From positions 26,177,857 through 26,241,856 of the forward strand of contig LR990040.1 of assembly GCA_905147135.1 (NCBI GenBank): 64,000 nucleotides of DNA, given 5' to 3'. Below, piece by piece: positions 31,117 to 41,152 of the stretch. The DNA is from Blastobasis lacticolella (lineage: Eukaryota; Arthropoda; Insecta; Lepidoptera; Blastobasidae). Position 1 is the first letter of the stretch, and each line of letters opens with the position of its first letter. The position numbers were made by a program, and so were the translations under genes. The notes under the pieces were generated by a model. It saw nothing but the letters and a program-made list of their open reading frames with translations, did not search any database and was not told the origin of the DNA.

Positions 31117-32755
31117 TTAATTAATGTTACAACAGCTTAGCCAATTAGCGCATATATTTATAAAATTTTGAATATTAGTGCCAAAGATATCAACTTCGAC
31201 CCGGTCTGTTACCAGTTGATTTAGTAGTGTGAGTGCGTGCGGTGTAGGAGCACACCTGGCAGTGTCCGTACGCGCGGGCGTCGGTGCAAACAGCTGGTGC
31301 CTGCGTCCCGCTTGCGTATTTCGCGTATAACTATTAGGCACATACAGTGAATATGTAGATAAAGTACTAGGGTTATTTACCTTTCCATTAAAGAGGAGGA
31401 AGTAGTGCAATACTAGTGCGAGTGTCCGTCTCAGTTTCAAAGTATCAATACCTACCATACCTGATACAAAGAGAGATGGATATAGGTAGGGATAGTATCC
31501 ATATAGTTTCATGTACAGATAACGGCAAAACTTTTTTTGGACCCGTTCTATCATGACTGTGTACGTGATTTCATGTGGGTCCCAAACTAGCGAATTAAAT
31601 TCGAGTTTACTACGTACAAATGCATAATACAGAAGCAAGATAGTTTCCCTATTATAAAATCTAGCTGTTTGCCACAGTACAAATCCTAAGGACTTGAATG
31701 CCTTTTTACACATTTCTGTGATATGGTAGTTGAATGTTAGTTCAACATCAAGGAATAGACCCAAATCTCTAATAATATATACCCGCTGGAGCGGTGTTCC
31801 ATCTATTTCGTAGGTATAATTAATAGGTTAACGGGATCGAGTGAATGAGATGGTTTTACATTTTGCGATGTTGAACTCGAGTTGGTTCCACTTACTCCAC
31901 TCAACGACATTATTGATGTCGCGCTGAAGTGCTTCACAATCCTCATTCGTCTCTATAGCCAAGAACAGCTTCAGGTCATCAGCAAACATGAGACACACCG
32001 CCGTACCAACAACCTTTGGAAGGTCATTGATCATGATAAGAAATTGAGTCGATCCAAGCGTACTTCCTTGGATAACACCGGAAGTAGTCAAATAGGGTTC
32101 TGATTGATAATCTTGAAATTTGACATACTGAAAACGGTTAAAAAAATAATTTTCAAATAATTTTACAAATCTTGGAGAAAAGCCTAGAGCAGAAAACTTG
32201 TCAAGAAGGACCTTTGTGTTTACACGATCGAACGCTTTTTTTTAATCAAAAGATGCAGCATCTACCTGCCTGCAATGGTCCATTTTGGCGGTTGCATAGT
32301 CGACAAAATTTATAAGATTAGTCGCTGTGGATTTTCCTGCCCTGAAACCGTGCTCAAATGAGGTTGAATATTCCAACAAATAAACCGATTTAAAATGAAC
32401 TCAAGGACCTTACCAAATCCCGATAGCACAGCAATAGGTCGGTAGTTTTCGATCTGTGACCTAGAACCATCCTTGGGTATCGGCGTGACTCTAGAAATTT
32501 TCCACATATCTGGATATGTACTAGTTTTTAAAACCAGATTAAAAATATGCAATAAAGGGGTTATAAAAAGTCTATGCAGTCTTTTATTAAAAATGAAGGA
32601 ATTCCGTCAGGACCAACCGAGGAGGAGGCCTTCAAACGTTTAACTGCTATACGTATATCAATTTCAGTTATGCTATCTAAAGTAATGTTTGGAGAGGATG
32701 ACGTGTCCTCACTGATGTGTGAATTTGACATTGGTTTATATATAGCTCTTCTAGT
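31117..32755 (-). pseudogene. Jockey/CR1-like LINE reverse transcriptase, decayed
   Basis: Right to left: linker with KASSSVGPDGIPSFLIKDC near 32620; fingers at 32552-32310 (RVTPIPKDGSRSQIENYRPI); motif A near 32240, where a TAA falls just after ASFD and before KKAFDRVN; motif B GVIQGSTLGSTQF and motif C LMFADDLKLF at 32091-31828; C-terminal tail with WQTARFYNRETILLLYYAFV and LVWDPHE at 31764-31117. The endonuclease and ORF1 are absent and several stops break the frame. The stop at 31117-31119 lies about 30 bp from the long-TIR element, so its 3' UTR is missing. Confidence 0.85.
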
Positions 32756-32950
32756 TTGAGCACATCTGTGTCACGCATTATTTGACATTGTGCTCTCTTC
32801 TCTTAAGAGGAGGTTTTTCTGTCCTCATTGCATCACAGTTACAAGGATCATTTGGCATTTGGGATGAGGCCGTGAGTGTCAAATATTAACTCCAGCGGTC
32901 TGTCAAAAGTGACGCTTTACAAGATAGCAGCGTTAATTCTGATTTTGGCC
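32750..32950 (+). repeat. About 200-bp direct repeat, copy 1 (also 35772-35970)
   Basis: Both copies run from TTTGAGCACATCTGT(G/T)TCACG to GCAGCGTTAATTCTGATT, with a few substitutions. Function unknown; the sequence includes a small GAGCACA...TGTGCTC hairpin. Confidence 0.75.
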
Positions 32951-32972
32951 ACGTGCCAAATGATCTTTGTAA
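32839..32972. mobile_element. 134-bp inverted-repeat element (MITE-like)
   Basis: It starts TTACAAGGATCATTTGGCA and ends TGCCAAATGATCTTTGTAA: 19-bp inverted ends with one mismatch. No ORF. The next MITE begins at its right end. Confidence 0.55.
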
Positions 32973-33368
32973 GCGAGCGGCCACACAGAAAAGACTCAGA
33001 CACGTCGCGGACAGGGCACAGACGGGACGCGGACACGACTTCAAACATACAGAAAAGACAGGGCAAGGACGCGGCGCCGTCGCGGATCAGTCAAGAGCGT
33101 AGGCAAGACAAGGACAGCAAGCGTTGCGGGCGAGGCCCGGCTCCCGCGCCCCGCCCGCACCCCCGCTCTCGCCCGCGGCGCGCCCTTGCCTCGTCTTTTC
33201 TGTATGTTTCAAGTCGTGTCTGCGACGCGTCCTCGCCCTATCCTAGCCCTGTCTTTTCTGTATGTTTTGCGTCGCGACATTTTTATACATTTAGTATGAA
33301 AGTAAATTGAACGGGCGCCGCGTCTGCGACGTGTCTGCGTCTTACGTCTTTTCTGTGTGGCCGCTCGC
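32973..33368. mobile_element. 396-bp foldback MITE with TAA target duplication
   Basis: The ends are GCGAGCGGCCACACAGAAAA and its exact inverse, continuing GAC and imperfectly onward. TAA flanks both sides (32970-32972, 33369-33371), the 3-bp TWA duplication of PIF/Harbinger elements. Inside, a second inverted pair (CAAACATACAGAAAAGACAG near 33041; CGTCTTTTCTGTATGTTT near 33191) makes a nested hairpin. The GC-rich ORF across it is a by-product. Confidence 0.8.
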
Positions 33369-33482
33369 TAAACCGTCAGTTGACAGTGTCGCGTGCATGC
33401 ATCCTGTATGAATCCTTCATGCGTCCTGCATGAATCCTGCATGTCTCCGTCGCGTCCGTGTTGTGTCATGTGCGGAGTGCCT

Positions 33483-33880
33483 TATTTTATTTATTTATTT
33501 TATTTATAACTCTTTATTGTACATACAAAGACAGTAAAACATAGTAACAGTAAGACAATATAGTACAAAGGCGGTCTTATCGCTTAAAGCGATCTCTTCC
33601 AGACAACCATTTTTACGGACATCGTAGAAGGTTCCTAGATAAAGCAGGCATGTACAGAGAGTAAACTTAAACACTATTTACACTAAATGACGAACAAAGG
33701 TTTCTACTACAAATTATGAAAAAAAAAAAAACACAAATATTGCTATTCCATATATCATGAACACAGGCGATGGACTTCAGTTATTCGTTGTTAGGAGATG
33801 TACTTTCAGTTTCCTTTTAAATGTGAGCGGTGACTCTGAGCATCTCACAACGCGGGCCTTAGTATAAATTAATTTACTTA
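33483..33880 (-). mobile_element. Jockey-like LINE 3' UTR remnant
   Basis: On the minus strand, GGTTGTCTGGAAGAGATCGC followed by AGCGATAAGACCGCCTTTGT, an AATAAAGAG signal and an AAATAAATAAAATAAG-type tail is the familiar 3' end of moth Jockey LINEs. No coding sequence remains. Confidence 0.75.
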
Positions 33881-33904
33881 TAAACTATTAAGATACCTTA
33901 GCTG

Positions 33905-34280
33905 ATTTGTACATTTACAGCAACAAAGCCACCTTCGCCGCCATGTTCGTCAAAGTCTCCGCAAGTATATTGATGAGGTCAATCGTACGTAACAGGTGTA
34001 GACGTCACGAGAGACTTCATCCATAAATCTGCAAAGACTACGCCGTTTCCTTTGCCACCGCCCTCACGCTGCCGCCTTTGCCAAAGTCTTCGAAGATATC
34101 TTGTTGAGGTCGTACGTAACAGGTGATGACCAGTAGCATTCGGCGTCATCGATTCAACCACGAAGACTTCGGCGTTACGATGGTGACGTAGCCTTCGCCG
34201 GAGTCTACGTGCCTAAATTGATGATGTCGTTTAATATCACTTTATTTTATGCCGAGCTAGATGTTATCATACTATACAGG
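33905..34280. repeat. Interspersed repeat family R, copy 1
   Basis: It begins CATTTACAGCAAC and ends GAGCTAGATGTTATCATACT. Diverged copies lie at 43665-44036 and, truncated, at 58234-58443. It has GCC-rich text such as CACCTTCGCCGCCATGTTCG and an internal duplication (GTACGTAACAGGTG twice). No terminal inverted repeats; class unknown. Confidence 0.75.
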
Positions 34281-34560
34281 GTGTTACTTAATACATGTAT
34301 AAAGCCGAAATGGTGTTAAAGTGTAGCTTGCAAAGAGTACACTGGTGACTTCATATTATCTAGACATTGAATTTTAATTTTCATAAAAAATCTTTGTTTT
34401 TAAAGAAAAATAGTTCAAGTTCCTTCAAATCTATACGCACAACTAAACATCTCATAAATAACCCATAGTTTGTTTATAAAGGAGACAGTCTAAAATTTTC
34501 CTAACCACCAGCCGGCATAATGAGAGTTGTAATGAATAAAGCTTATGAAACGTAATATCC
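34281..34560. other. Noncoding sequence, partly deleted in copy B
   Basis: Begins TACAGGGTGTTACTTAATAC. Most of 34115-34387 is missing from the second duplication unit. The stretch at 34424-34483 recurs at 49690-49757. Confidence 0.5.
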
Positions 34561-34566
34561 CAATTG

Positions 34567-34678
34567 CCCAAACTTATCTGACCCGGTGGCCAAAACTGGA
34601 ACCAAGTGTCGCCATTTTGAAATGTCATGTCAATGCCATTAACAGCGACGCTGTCACCGGGTCAGATTAAGTTTGTGG
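34567..34678. repeat. 112-bp inverted-repeat hairpin
   Basis: CCCAAACTTATCTGACCCGG at the left pairs with CCGGGTCAGATTAAGTTTGT at the right. Probably a small MITE. Confidence 0.5.
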
Positions 34679-34879
34679 CACTGCGTAGACAGACAGGTAA
34701 AAAGTCTTAGGTTTTGACATTGACAATGACAGGCATGTCATTTTATTTGTCATTGTCACTGCCACTAATGGCAAATGAAACTCCTTACTCCGTTAGGAGG
34801 ACTTGCCCTGTGGTTGTGATTTCTACGGCGATGACAGGCTGTAAAACCAAGTTTCGTTTATGACTCTTTTCTGAGTTAA

Positions 34880-35225
34880 CACTAATCGATGGTCTTACGG
34901 TGAGGGAAAACATCGTGATGAAACCAATAGGCTAATCATGTAACGCTGTAGCCAACAATTCTCTGATTTCAATGATTGAAATCAGAGTATTGTTTGCAAC
35001 AGAGTTACGTAATTAGCCTACTGTACTTCAGTCGTAATTAGGCGACTGCATACATAATTCAATCTGGTCAGGTTCCCCTGTTAACAGGGTCACGGAGGTC
35101 AGATGGCACTCGCTCCACTGTAATTACCAGATCTACCAAATCCTGGATCACGGTTAAGGCAGACCTCGGGCCCTTACGCGCGAGAGTACATCCGGGACAT
35201 TAACGCCAAGGTGACTGTGTTGTAC
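34880..35225 (+). mobile_element. SINE body and RTE-type tail, interrupted by a palindrome
   Basis: Contains the moth SINE core GTGAGGGAAAACATCGTGAT, then ATTCAATCTGGTCAGGTTCC, GGCACTCGCTCCACTGTAAT and a CGGGCCCTTACGCGCGAG...AACGCCAAG tail. It is the opposite orientation of the copy at 48255-48583. The tRNA head is not clear. Confidence 0.7.
34928..35020. mobile_element. 93-bp near-perfect palindrome inserted in a SINE
   Basis: The ends are TAGGCTAATCATGTAAC and GTTACGTAATTAGCCTA; the centre CTCTGATTTCAAT-G-ATTGAAATCAGAG is perfectly symmetrical. The related SINE copy at 48255-48583 has nothing at this point. Confidence 0.7.
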
Positions 35226-35765
35226 ATATCATGATTCTAAGGAAATCTTCATTTTGGGCACATCCGTCGGCCATTTTATGTAACATTAAATGGTATGTCC
35301 CGGGGCACGCCGCAATACCAGTGTTTTCTCAATGCATTACACGCATTATTGAACACAATGCCCTCTCCTCTTAAAAGGAGCTTTTTCTTTCCTCGTTGAT
35401 TTCTCTTCGTTATGACAAAAAAACTTCTTACTCCGGGCGTAAAAGGAGTTTCTTCTTTCATCATTTACTCTACGGCTTGTTCCAGTGTTGCATGAGTTTC
35501 GCATGAGTGTTGCAGTTTTGCTAAAAATATTTATTTTTCAATAAGTAATTGTGAAGAATTGGCTAGACTTAGATGTCTTTTTTCAACTGATACGAGTTCC
35601 GTATTTTACATTCTTCCGTTTTTTATTCTCTTTGTACCGGCTGGATCTTAGTGAACACTTTCTATGAACCGCTAGACCGCATCCTTTGCGACAAGCACTT
35701 GGCCAAGTTTTTGCTGCAGAGTGTATGTATACGATAAGATAAACTATGATGCAATGGTATTTTAT
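35226..35765. other. Unassigned noncoding stretch
   Basis: Small ORFs (35276-35464, 35583-35804, minus) have no recognisable domain. The part 35688-35766 recurs at 49758-49844, joined directly to a match of 34424-34483. Confidence 0.45.
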
Positions 35766-35771
35766 GTATAG

Positions 35772-35970
35772 TTCTTTTAGTTTGAGCACATCTGTTTCAC
35801 GCATTATTTGACATTGTGCTCTCTCCTCATAAAAGTAGCTTTTTCTTTCCTCATTGCATCACAGTTACAAGGATCATTTGGCATTTGGATGAGGCCGTGA
35901 TTGTCAAATATCAACTTCAGCGGTCTGTCAAAAGTGACGCTTTACAAGATGGCAGCGTTAATTCTGATTA
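35772..35970 (+). repeat. About 200-bp direct repeat, copy 2
   Basis: Partner of 32750-32950. Copy 2 ends at CTGATTACGG and lacks the right inverted end seen at 32954-32972. Confidence 0.75.
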
Positions 35971-35975
35971 CGGAT

Positions 35976-36385
35976 AAATTGTTATAATACTGAAAATGAC
36001 CGTATTCACATGTTGAATACTTTGATGTATAATTTGACTTGCAGTCAGAAAGACGCATTTACCTTTTTTGACTGTAATAAATTTACAGATAAAGTAGTTT
36101 TAACAGAAGATACTATGTATCTTCGACGTAGGTACAAACAAACGTACAGTCAAACTGGCTACAATGTTAGCGTACCATGTTAATTTATTGATTTCTCATA
36201 GCGTAGGCAGATATGACCAGAGTGCCGATTTGTTAATAAACAAAAAGGGTCACTGTTTAAACTAGTATGTAAGACAAAGGAGCCGTCCTGTATCATATCA
36301 GCAGCACAGTAAATCTTTTGATATTGTTCAGAATATACAGGACTGCTCTGGCATAAAGTCATTAGTAAATAGTGGTAATAAGCCT
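35976..36385 (+). other. Possible decayed leader of the LINE that follows
   Basis: Short open stretches (for example SQKDAFTFFDCNKFTDKVVL) precede the endonuclease and may be ORF remnants, but no family is recognisable and stops are frequent. Confidence 0.3.
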
Positions 36386-36606
36386 TTGGATGTACGTAAA
36401 GTAAAATGTTATAATAATAAACAAAATTGTATAGTTAACTTAGTACATCAAAATATCCAAGGCATGACGAATAAAGAATTGGAAGTTGAGCTATTCATGA
36501 ACGGTGAGAATGTTGATATTTTTTGGATTACTGAACATTGGTTAAAAGATCACCAGCTCATATTTGGCTTTAACAACCATAAACTTGCAAGTTCGTTTAC
36601 AAGAGG
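36386..36606 (+). pseudogene. LINE endonuclease N-terminus, cut by gypsy element 2
   Basis: About 73 codons: VNLVHQNIQGMTNKELEVEL (the N-x-x-G-L/M start of an AP-like endonuclease) and VDIFWITEHWLKDHQLIF (Glu of the T-E motif). Reading ends at SSFTR where the gypsy element begins at 36607. Beyond the element, at 41153, the same frame resumes with QAIHGGSLILA, so the two parts are one LINE. It has no ATG in the visible frame before TTG 36386; the true start is probably upstream and damaged. Confidence 0.85.
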
Positions 36607-37228
36607 TGTAGGATCTTACTTTGCCTTATGTAATACTTACGGTTATGAGGACTCCTGTTTAAACGTTGTTTTCAACACGTTGACACTTTTATTCTTAATT
36701 TTTCCACCTTTATTAGTTTATTATGGGCATCTTTGGATCTGGCCCTTCAGGCTCTGATGGTCAATCATTATTTCCTGAAAAATATGTTAATTCTGTATTT
36801 GATGTAACTACGTTTTTACTAATGTGTTTAATTTAAATTGAATATAATAGAATATAGGGTTTTGCTTTGACTTGTGTTAATACTTACGGTTATTAGGACT
36901 ATTAGACACATTTTTGTGTAGCATGTTGATGCTGTTTATTTTCAATTTGTCACTTTTTATGGGTATCTTTGGATTTGGCCCTTCAGGCTCTGATTGTCCA
37001 TAATTCCTCCCTGGAAAATTAAGTTTATTCTGTATATCAGACTATGTTGATTACTACGTTCTATTAATGTTTTGATTATAATAGATTTTGGGGAATGTTC
37101 TTTTAATATATAGACACCCAAATGATAAAAGTAATGATGGTTTCCGAATGAAAAGCAGGGGGCAATGGCGTGTGTCTGGATTCTTACCTTCGTAACTAAA
37201 TGTTTTTTAAATATTATGGATCCGGACG
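36607..37228 (+). repeat. Truncated 5' LTR of gypsy element 2
   Basis: Matches 39560-40181 over exactly 622 bp with only about seven to ten differences. It stops at GGATCCGGACG, where integrase sequence begins. The other 967 bp of the LTR and most of the interior were removed in one deletion. Confidence 0.88.
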
Positions 37229-37715
37229 ACCCCATCGAATGCAACAAGTGAATCCTACTGAAAGATATAACAAAACCATTATTACCGCCTTAGCTTCTCT
37301 GGTCGGTAGCGATCATCGCAGCTGGGATACTTTTCTTCCGGTTGTCCAATCGGCCATGAACAATTCAGTTAATTCTGTTACTGGATATTCCCCAGCTTTT
37401 CTTGTGTTTGGTCGAGAGATCATTACTTGTGGTTCTCTATACGCTCAAGTAAGCAATATAGATGAGCTGATATTTTTACCTAGAGATACTTATGCTGAAA
37501 ATATTGGTACTTTGGCACATCTTTTTGACAGGGTTCAGGTTGCTCTGCATAGTGCTCATATAAAGAATGCGTCTCATTATAATACGAGACGAACTTTTAA
37601 AGAATTTAACGTAGGTGATATTGTATGGCGTAAAAACTATGTGATTAGTGATGCTGGTTCATACTTTTCTAAAAAGTTAGCCCCCCGCTTTATTAGATGT
37701 AAGGTAATTCAGTAG
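37222..37715 (+). pseudogene. gypsy element 2 integrase, C-terminal fragment
   Basis: About 165 codons. It begins at RMQQVNPTERYNKTIITAL, which holds the Glu of the D,D,E triad, and continues with LPVVQSAMNNSVNSVTGYSP, FLVFGREI and FNVGDIVWRKNY (the C-terminal SH3-like part). The two catalytic Asp residues and the HHCC zinc domain are absent because of the deletion that joins it to the 5' LTR. The frame ends at TAG 37713-37715. The ATG used by a naive ORF call (37200) lies in LTR sequence and is not a real start. It sits directly before the 162-bp tandem repeats, so nothing of a possible env gene is seen. Confidence 0.85.
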
Positions 37716-37856
37716 CTCTCATCTTTGGTTTATCTTTTGGAAGATCCTTGTGGATCTTGTGCTAGATGGCATGTTAAGGACTTTAAGATTTAAACTCCTA
37801 GAACTTATTAGTTCTTCTATTATTATTTTTTTTCTCTCTCGCTCGTGTTATGGGTA

Positions 37857-38320
37857 GGGCCGTCCGGTATAAAGAAGCCTACACCGAGTGCGGTTCGCGA
37901 CACTTTAAATAAGCCTTAGAAGCATCTTTTTAGAGCGGTTGGTGACTCTCCAAACCCGTGTTAGGTACCGCTTGATTCCCCAAATATTTATTTCTTTAAT
38001 TTTGTTTTCGTGACGAGTAGGGCCGTCCGATATAAAAAGCCTACACCTGGTGCGGTTTGCAACACTTAAAATAAGCCCTTCGCTGCACCTCTTAGAGCGG
38101 TTGGTGACTCTACCATTCCGTGTTAGGTACCGCTTGTTCCCTCTAATATTTATTACTTTGATTTTGTTTTCGCGATGAGTAGGGCCGTCCGGTATGAAAA
38201 AGCCTACACCGAGTGCGGTTTGCAACACTTAAAATAAGCCCTTCGCTGTATCTCTTAGAGCGGTTGGTGACTCTACAATCCCGTGTAAGGTACCGCTTAT
38301 CCACTTGTACATTCTTCTCG
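37857..38320 (+). repeat. Tandem repeat, about 162-bp unit, 3 copies
   Basis: Units start at 37857, 38020 and 38182 with GGGCCGTCCG(G/A)TAT, followed by AGAGCGGTTGGTGACTCT and TAGGTACCGCTT. They lie in the 3' noncoding part of gypsy element 2. Minus-strand ORFs across them are repeat artefacts. Confidence 0.88.
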
Positions 38321-38994
38321 TTGTGGATGCTACGAGCGACCGTAAAAGAGATCAACTATTGAATCCTATTTGCGGTCATCGTGTATTTCACAGATATATA
38401 TTATAACGTATTTCTTGATTACACAGAACATTCGAATCTGTGAGTCACCCTTTTTATTTATTCTTATTTATATTTATCCTAACGTATTTATTTAATGTTT
38501 ATTCAAAATATTTTTAAGTCGGAAAAGTCTTACTTATTTTAAATGATTGAAGTTTTCCTACTTCCTTAGATTTGAGCGCACGGTTGTGACCGAGCCATGT
38601 TTCTTTATGAATAATAAAACTTTACTATTTCCTTATTAAAATAATTACTTTTAACTGTTAAGTTGGGATGTTAGAAAAAAAAATATTTAAACAAATTACG
38701 AATTTTATGTTACTTGAATTTCATATTCAAATTTCATTCTTATTGTATGTAAGCCATTACAATTTTTTTTTTCTTTTCCTATTAACTAACAATCAAACTC
38801 TTACAATTACTGATCACTTCCTTATCGGTCTTGTCTTTTCTTTTCTTCTTGTTTTCTTTTATTTCTGCAAATATTTAAAGATTTTAAATTTTTTTCTTTT
38901 TATAAGGGTTGTTCCCACATTAATGTTTTTTTACTTTGGTTGTAACTAAGGATTTTCTACATATTACCTATATTTATTTAACTCCCTCTACACT
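38321..38994. other. AT-rich noncoding part of gypsy element 2
   Basis: No gene is supported. A 93-codon hydrophobic ORF at 38668-38949 is Phe/Leu-rich because of long T runs. Confidence 0.5.
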
Positions 38995-39390
38995 ATAACC
39001 CCTCTAAAGGGTTAGGGTTCTTTATTTTGCTTAAACTACTCTAAAGGATTAGGGTTCTTTGTCATGCTTTAACCCCTCTAAAGGGTTAGGGTTCCTCCTA
39101 TACTTTAACCCCTCTAAAGGGTTAGGGTTGTCTCTATGCTTTAACCTCTCTAAAAGGTTAGGGTTGTCTCTATACTTTAACCTCTCTAAAAGGTTAGGGT
39201 TCTCTTAATATACTCCAACCCCTCTAAAAGGTTAGGGTTCTCTTAATATACTCTAACCCCTCTAAAAGGTTAGGGTTCCTTTAATATACTCTAACCCCTC
39301 TAAAAGGTTAGGGTTCTCTTACTATACTCGAACCCCTCTAAAGGGTTAGGGTGTTCTTGTTTACTTTATCCCTCTAAAGGGTTTGGGTAA
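38995..39390 (+). repeat. Hairpin-forming tandem array with GGGTTAGGGTT motif
   Basis: Eleven units of about 36 bp. Each has TAACCCCTCTAAAGGGTTAG followed by GGTT and a T-rich spacer. AACCC and GGGTT pair around CTCTAAA. Later units change to AAAAGGTT on one arm. It lies shortly before the 3' LTR. Confidence 0.9.
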
Positions 39391-39559
39391 ACTCTTATCA
39401 CTCAAAGTGATGTAGGAATTACTGGGAGCGGCTGACAACTCCTTAAATAAGCCATTGTTTTAACTTACTGACAAAATTTATAAACCTTACTTGTACTTAA
39501 GTTGCAAAAAATTTTCTTTATAGGTTCAAATTTTTTTTTTCCGAGTTTTTGGGGTAATA

Positions 39560-41148
39560 TGTAGGATCTTACTTTGCCTTATGTAATACTTACGGTTATG
39601 AGGACTCCTGTTTAAACGTTGTTTTCAACACGTTGACACTTTTATTCTTAATTTTTCCACCTTTATTAGTTTATTATGGGCATCTTTGGATCTGGCCCTT
39701 CAGGCTCTGATTGTCAATCATTATTTCCTGGAAAATATGTTAATTCTGTATTTGATGTAACTACGTTTTTACTAATGTGTTTAATTTAAATTGAATATAA
39801 TAGAATATAGGGTTTTGCTTTGACTTGTGTTAATACTTACGGTTATTAGGACTATTAGACACATTTTTGTGTAGCATGTTGATGCTGTTTATTTTCAATT
39901 TGTCACTTTTTATGGGTAACTTTGGATTTGGCCCTTCAGGCTCTGATTGTCCATAATTCCTCCCTGGAAAATTAAGTTTATTCTGTATATCAGACTATGT
40001 TGATTACTACGTTCTATTAATGTTTTGATTATAATAGATTTTGGGGAATGTTCTTTTAATATATAGACACCCAAATGATAAAAGTAATGATGGTTTCCGA
40101 ATGAAAAGCAGGGGGCAATGGCGTGTGTCTGGATTCTTACCTTCGTAACTTCTTGTTTTTTAAATATTATGGATCCGGACGGGCCCCAATGCTTCGGAAG
40201 TTGCATTCGATGGGGTTTGATTTATATACAGTTTCCAATACGAATTATACACATAAATCCGCATTTTTATTGAGAGCGGGTTCTTTCTGTTATTTTACTC
40301 TTGTCATGTCATTTGATGACAAGTGAAATTTTTAATAGTCAAAGGAGATTTTAATCTTTTTTGTGCCTCTCTTATTCTAGATAACTGCTGGATCCAATTC
40401 CTCATCAGGTCGGCATGAATTATATTCTTGGCTGTCGAACACCAGACCGTCCGAAAATTAATATGGACCATTTCGGGAACTGGCTGGTTGACTATGACTA
40501 CTGGCCAACAAGATCTTATCTTCGTTTGTGCCAAATGGTTCCAGAAGGTTTTTAAACGAGGACCCGGGCCTTCAGTAGAGGAAGCAGAGAGGGATTGAGC
40601 TTAGTTTTGTTTTCCCAGCCTTCGGCCTTGGAGGTGAATAGTTTATAACGTGACGTTACCTTGAGATAATAAATCGCCAAAAGTTATTATGTGTGCGGTA
40701 TAAATCTAAAAAGTATATGCTATGAAGCATCAAATTCTATCTCCGAAGACCCAGTTCTAAGGGTATGCACCTAGTCGCATGAACCTCCAACTCCTATAAG
40801 AATCCCAAGCTGACGTAGTCGCTCAACCAGTTCACAAACCGGTACTTTCGGTCTGCGTTGAAAAGTGAAATAAGTGCGCCAGCCCGGACAGAAGGTTATG
40901 TGGACAAACTCTTTTTTATAACGTTTGTGCTTTTGTAGATTATTTTTGATAAATTCCTTGTTTTAAGTAGATTACAGATGGACTGAATACATACCCACTA
41001 CCCTGATTCTTTTGTTTTCTTTGCTCAAGGGGTCGGCTACCGACCTCCAATTAATCTCTCATAAAATAGCTTGCTACTGACCTCTAACAGAGCATTCCTT
41101 ATTTTACAACTGAACCTGACCCACTGCTAGGCAGTTTGTTACGTTACA
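39560..41148 (+). repeat. Full 3' LTR of gypsy element 2
   Basis: 1589 bp, TGTAGG...GTTACA, bounded on the right by the GAGG duplication. The length is fixed by the 4-bp TSD and by the resumption of LINE coding sequence at 41153. No ORF of note. Confidence 0.85.
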
Positions 41149-41152
41149 GAGG

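Larger units (their letters stand above)
26143..39944 (+). repeat. Direct duplication, unit A (matches 50474-64000)
   Basis: Base-for-base match at offset 24,331 (26143-31090), then 24,329 after a 2-bp AT slip, then 24,056 after a 273-bp deletion in copy B. The single-base differences I noticed are near 26703/51034 and 30256/54587. The match continues past the right window edge. The left edge coincides with the inner end of the left TIR. Confidence 0.96.
36607..41148 (+). mobile_element. Ty3/gypsy element 2, internally deleted, TSD GAGG
   Basis: It starts TGTAGGATC at 36607 and ends CGTTACA at 41148. GAGG flanks both ends (36603-36606 and 41149-41152). It contains a truncated 5' LTR (622 bp), the last third of integrase, a 1.8-kb 3' noncoding part with two tandem arrays, and a full 1589-bp 3' LTR. 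gag, protease, RT and RNase H are gone, so it depends wholly on other copies. Confidence 0.9.

Noticed and set aside
32876..33310. 144-codon Arg/Pro-rich protein
   Set aside because: It lies across the foldback MITE; its composition comes from the GC-rich inverted repeats.
38668..38949. 93-codon hydrophobic membrane protein
   Set aside because: Produced by long T runs (Phe/Leu); no start context or family.
38995..39390. Telomeric repeat tract
   Set aside because: The unit is about 36 bp, palindromic and internal to a gypsy element. Insect telomeres are typically TTAGG, not TTAGGG.
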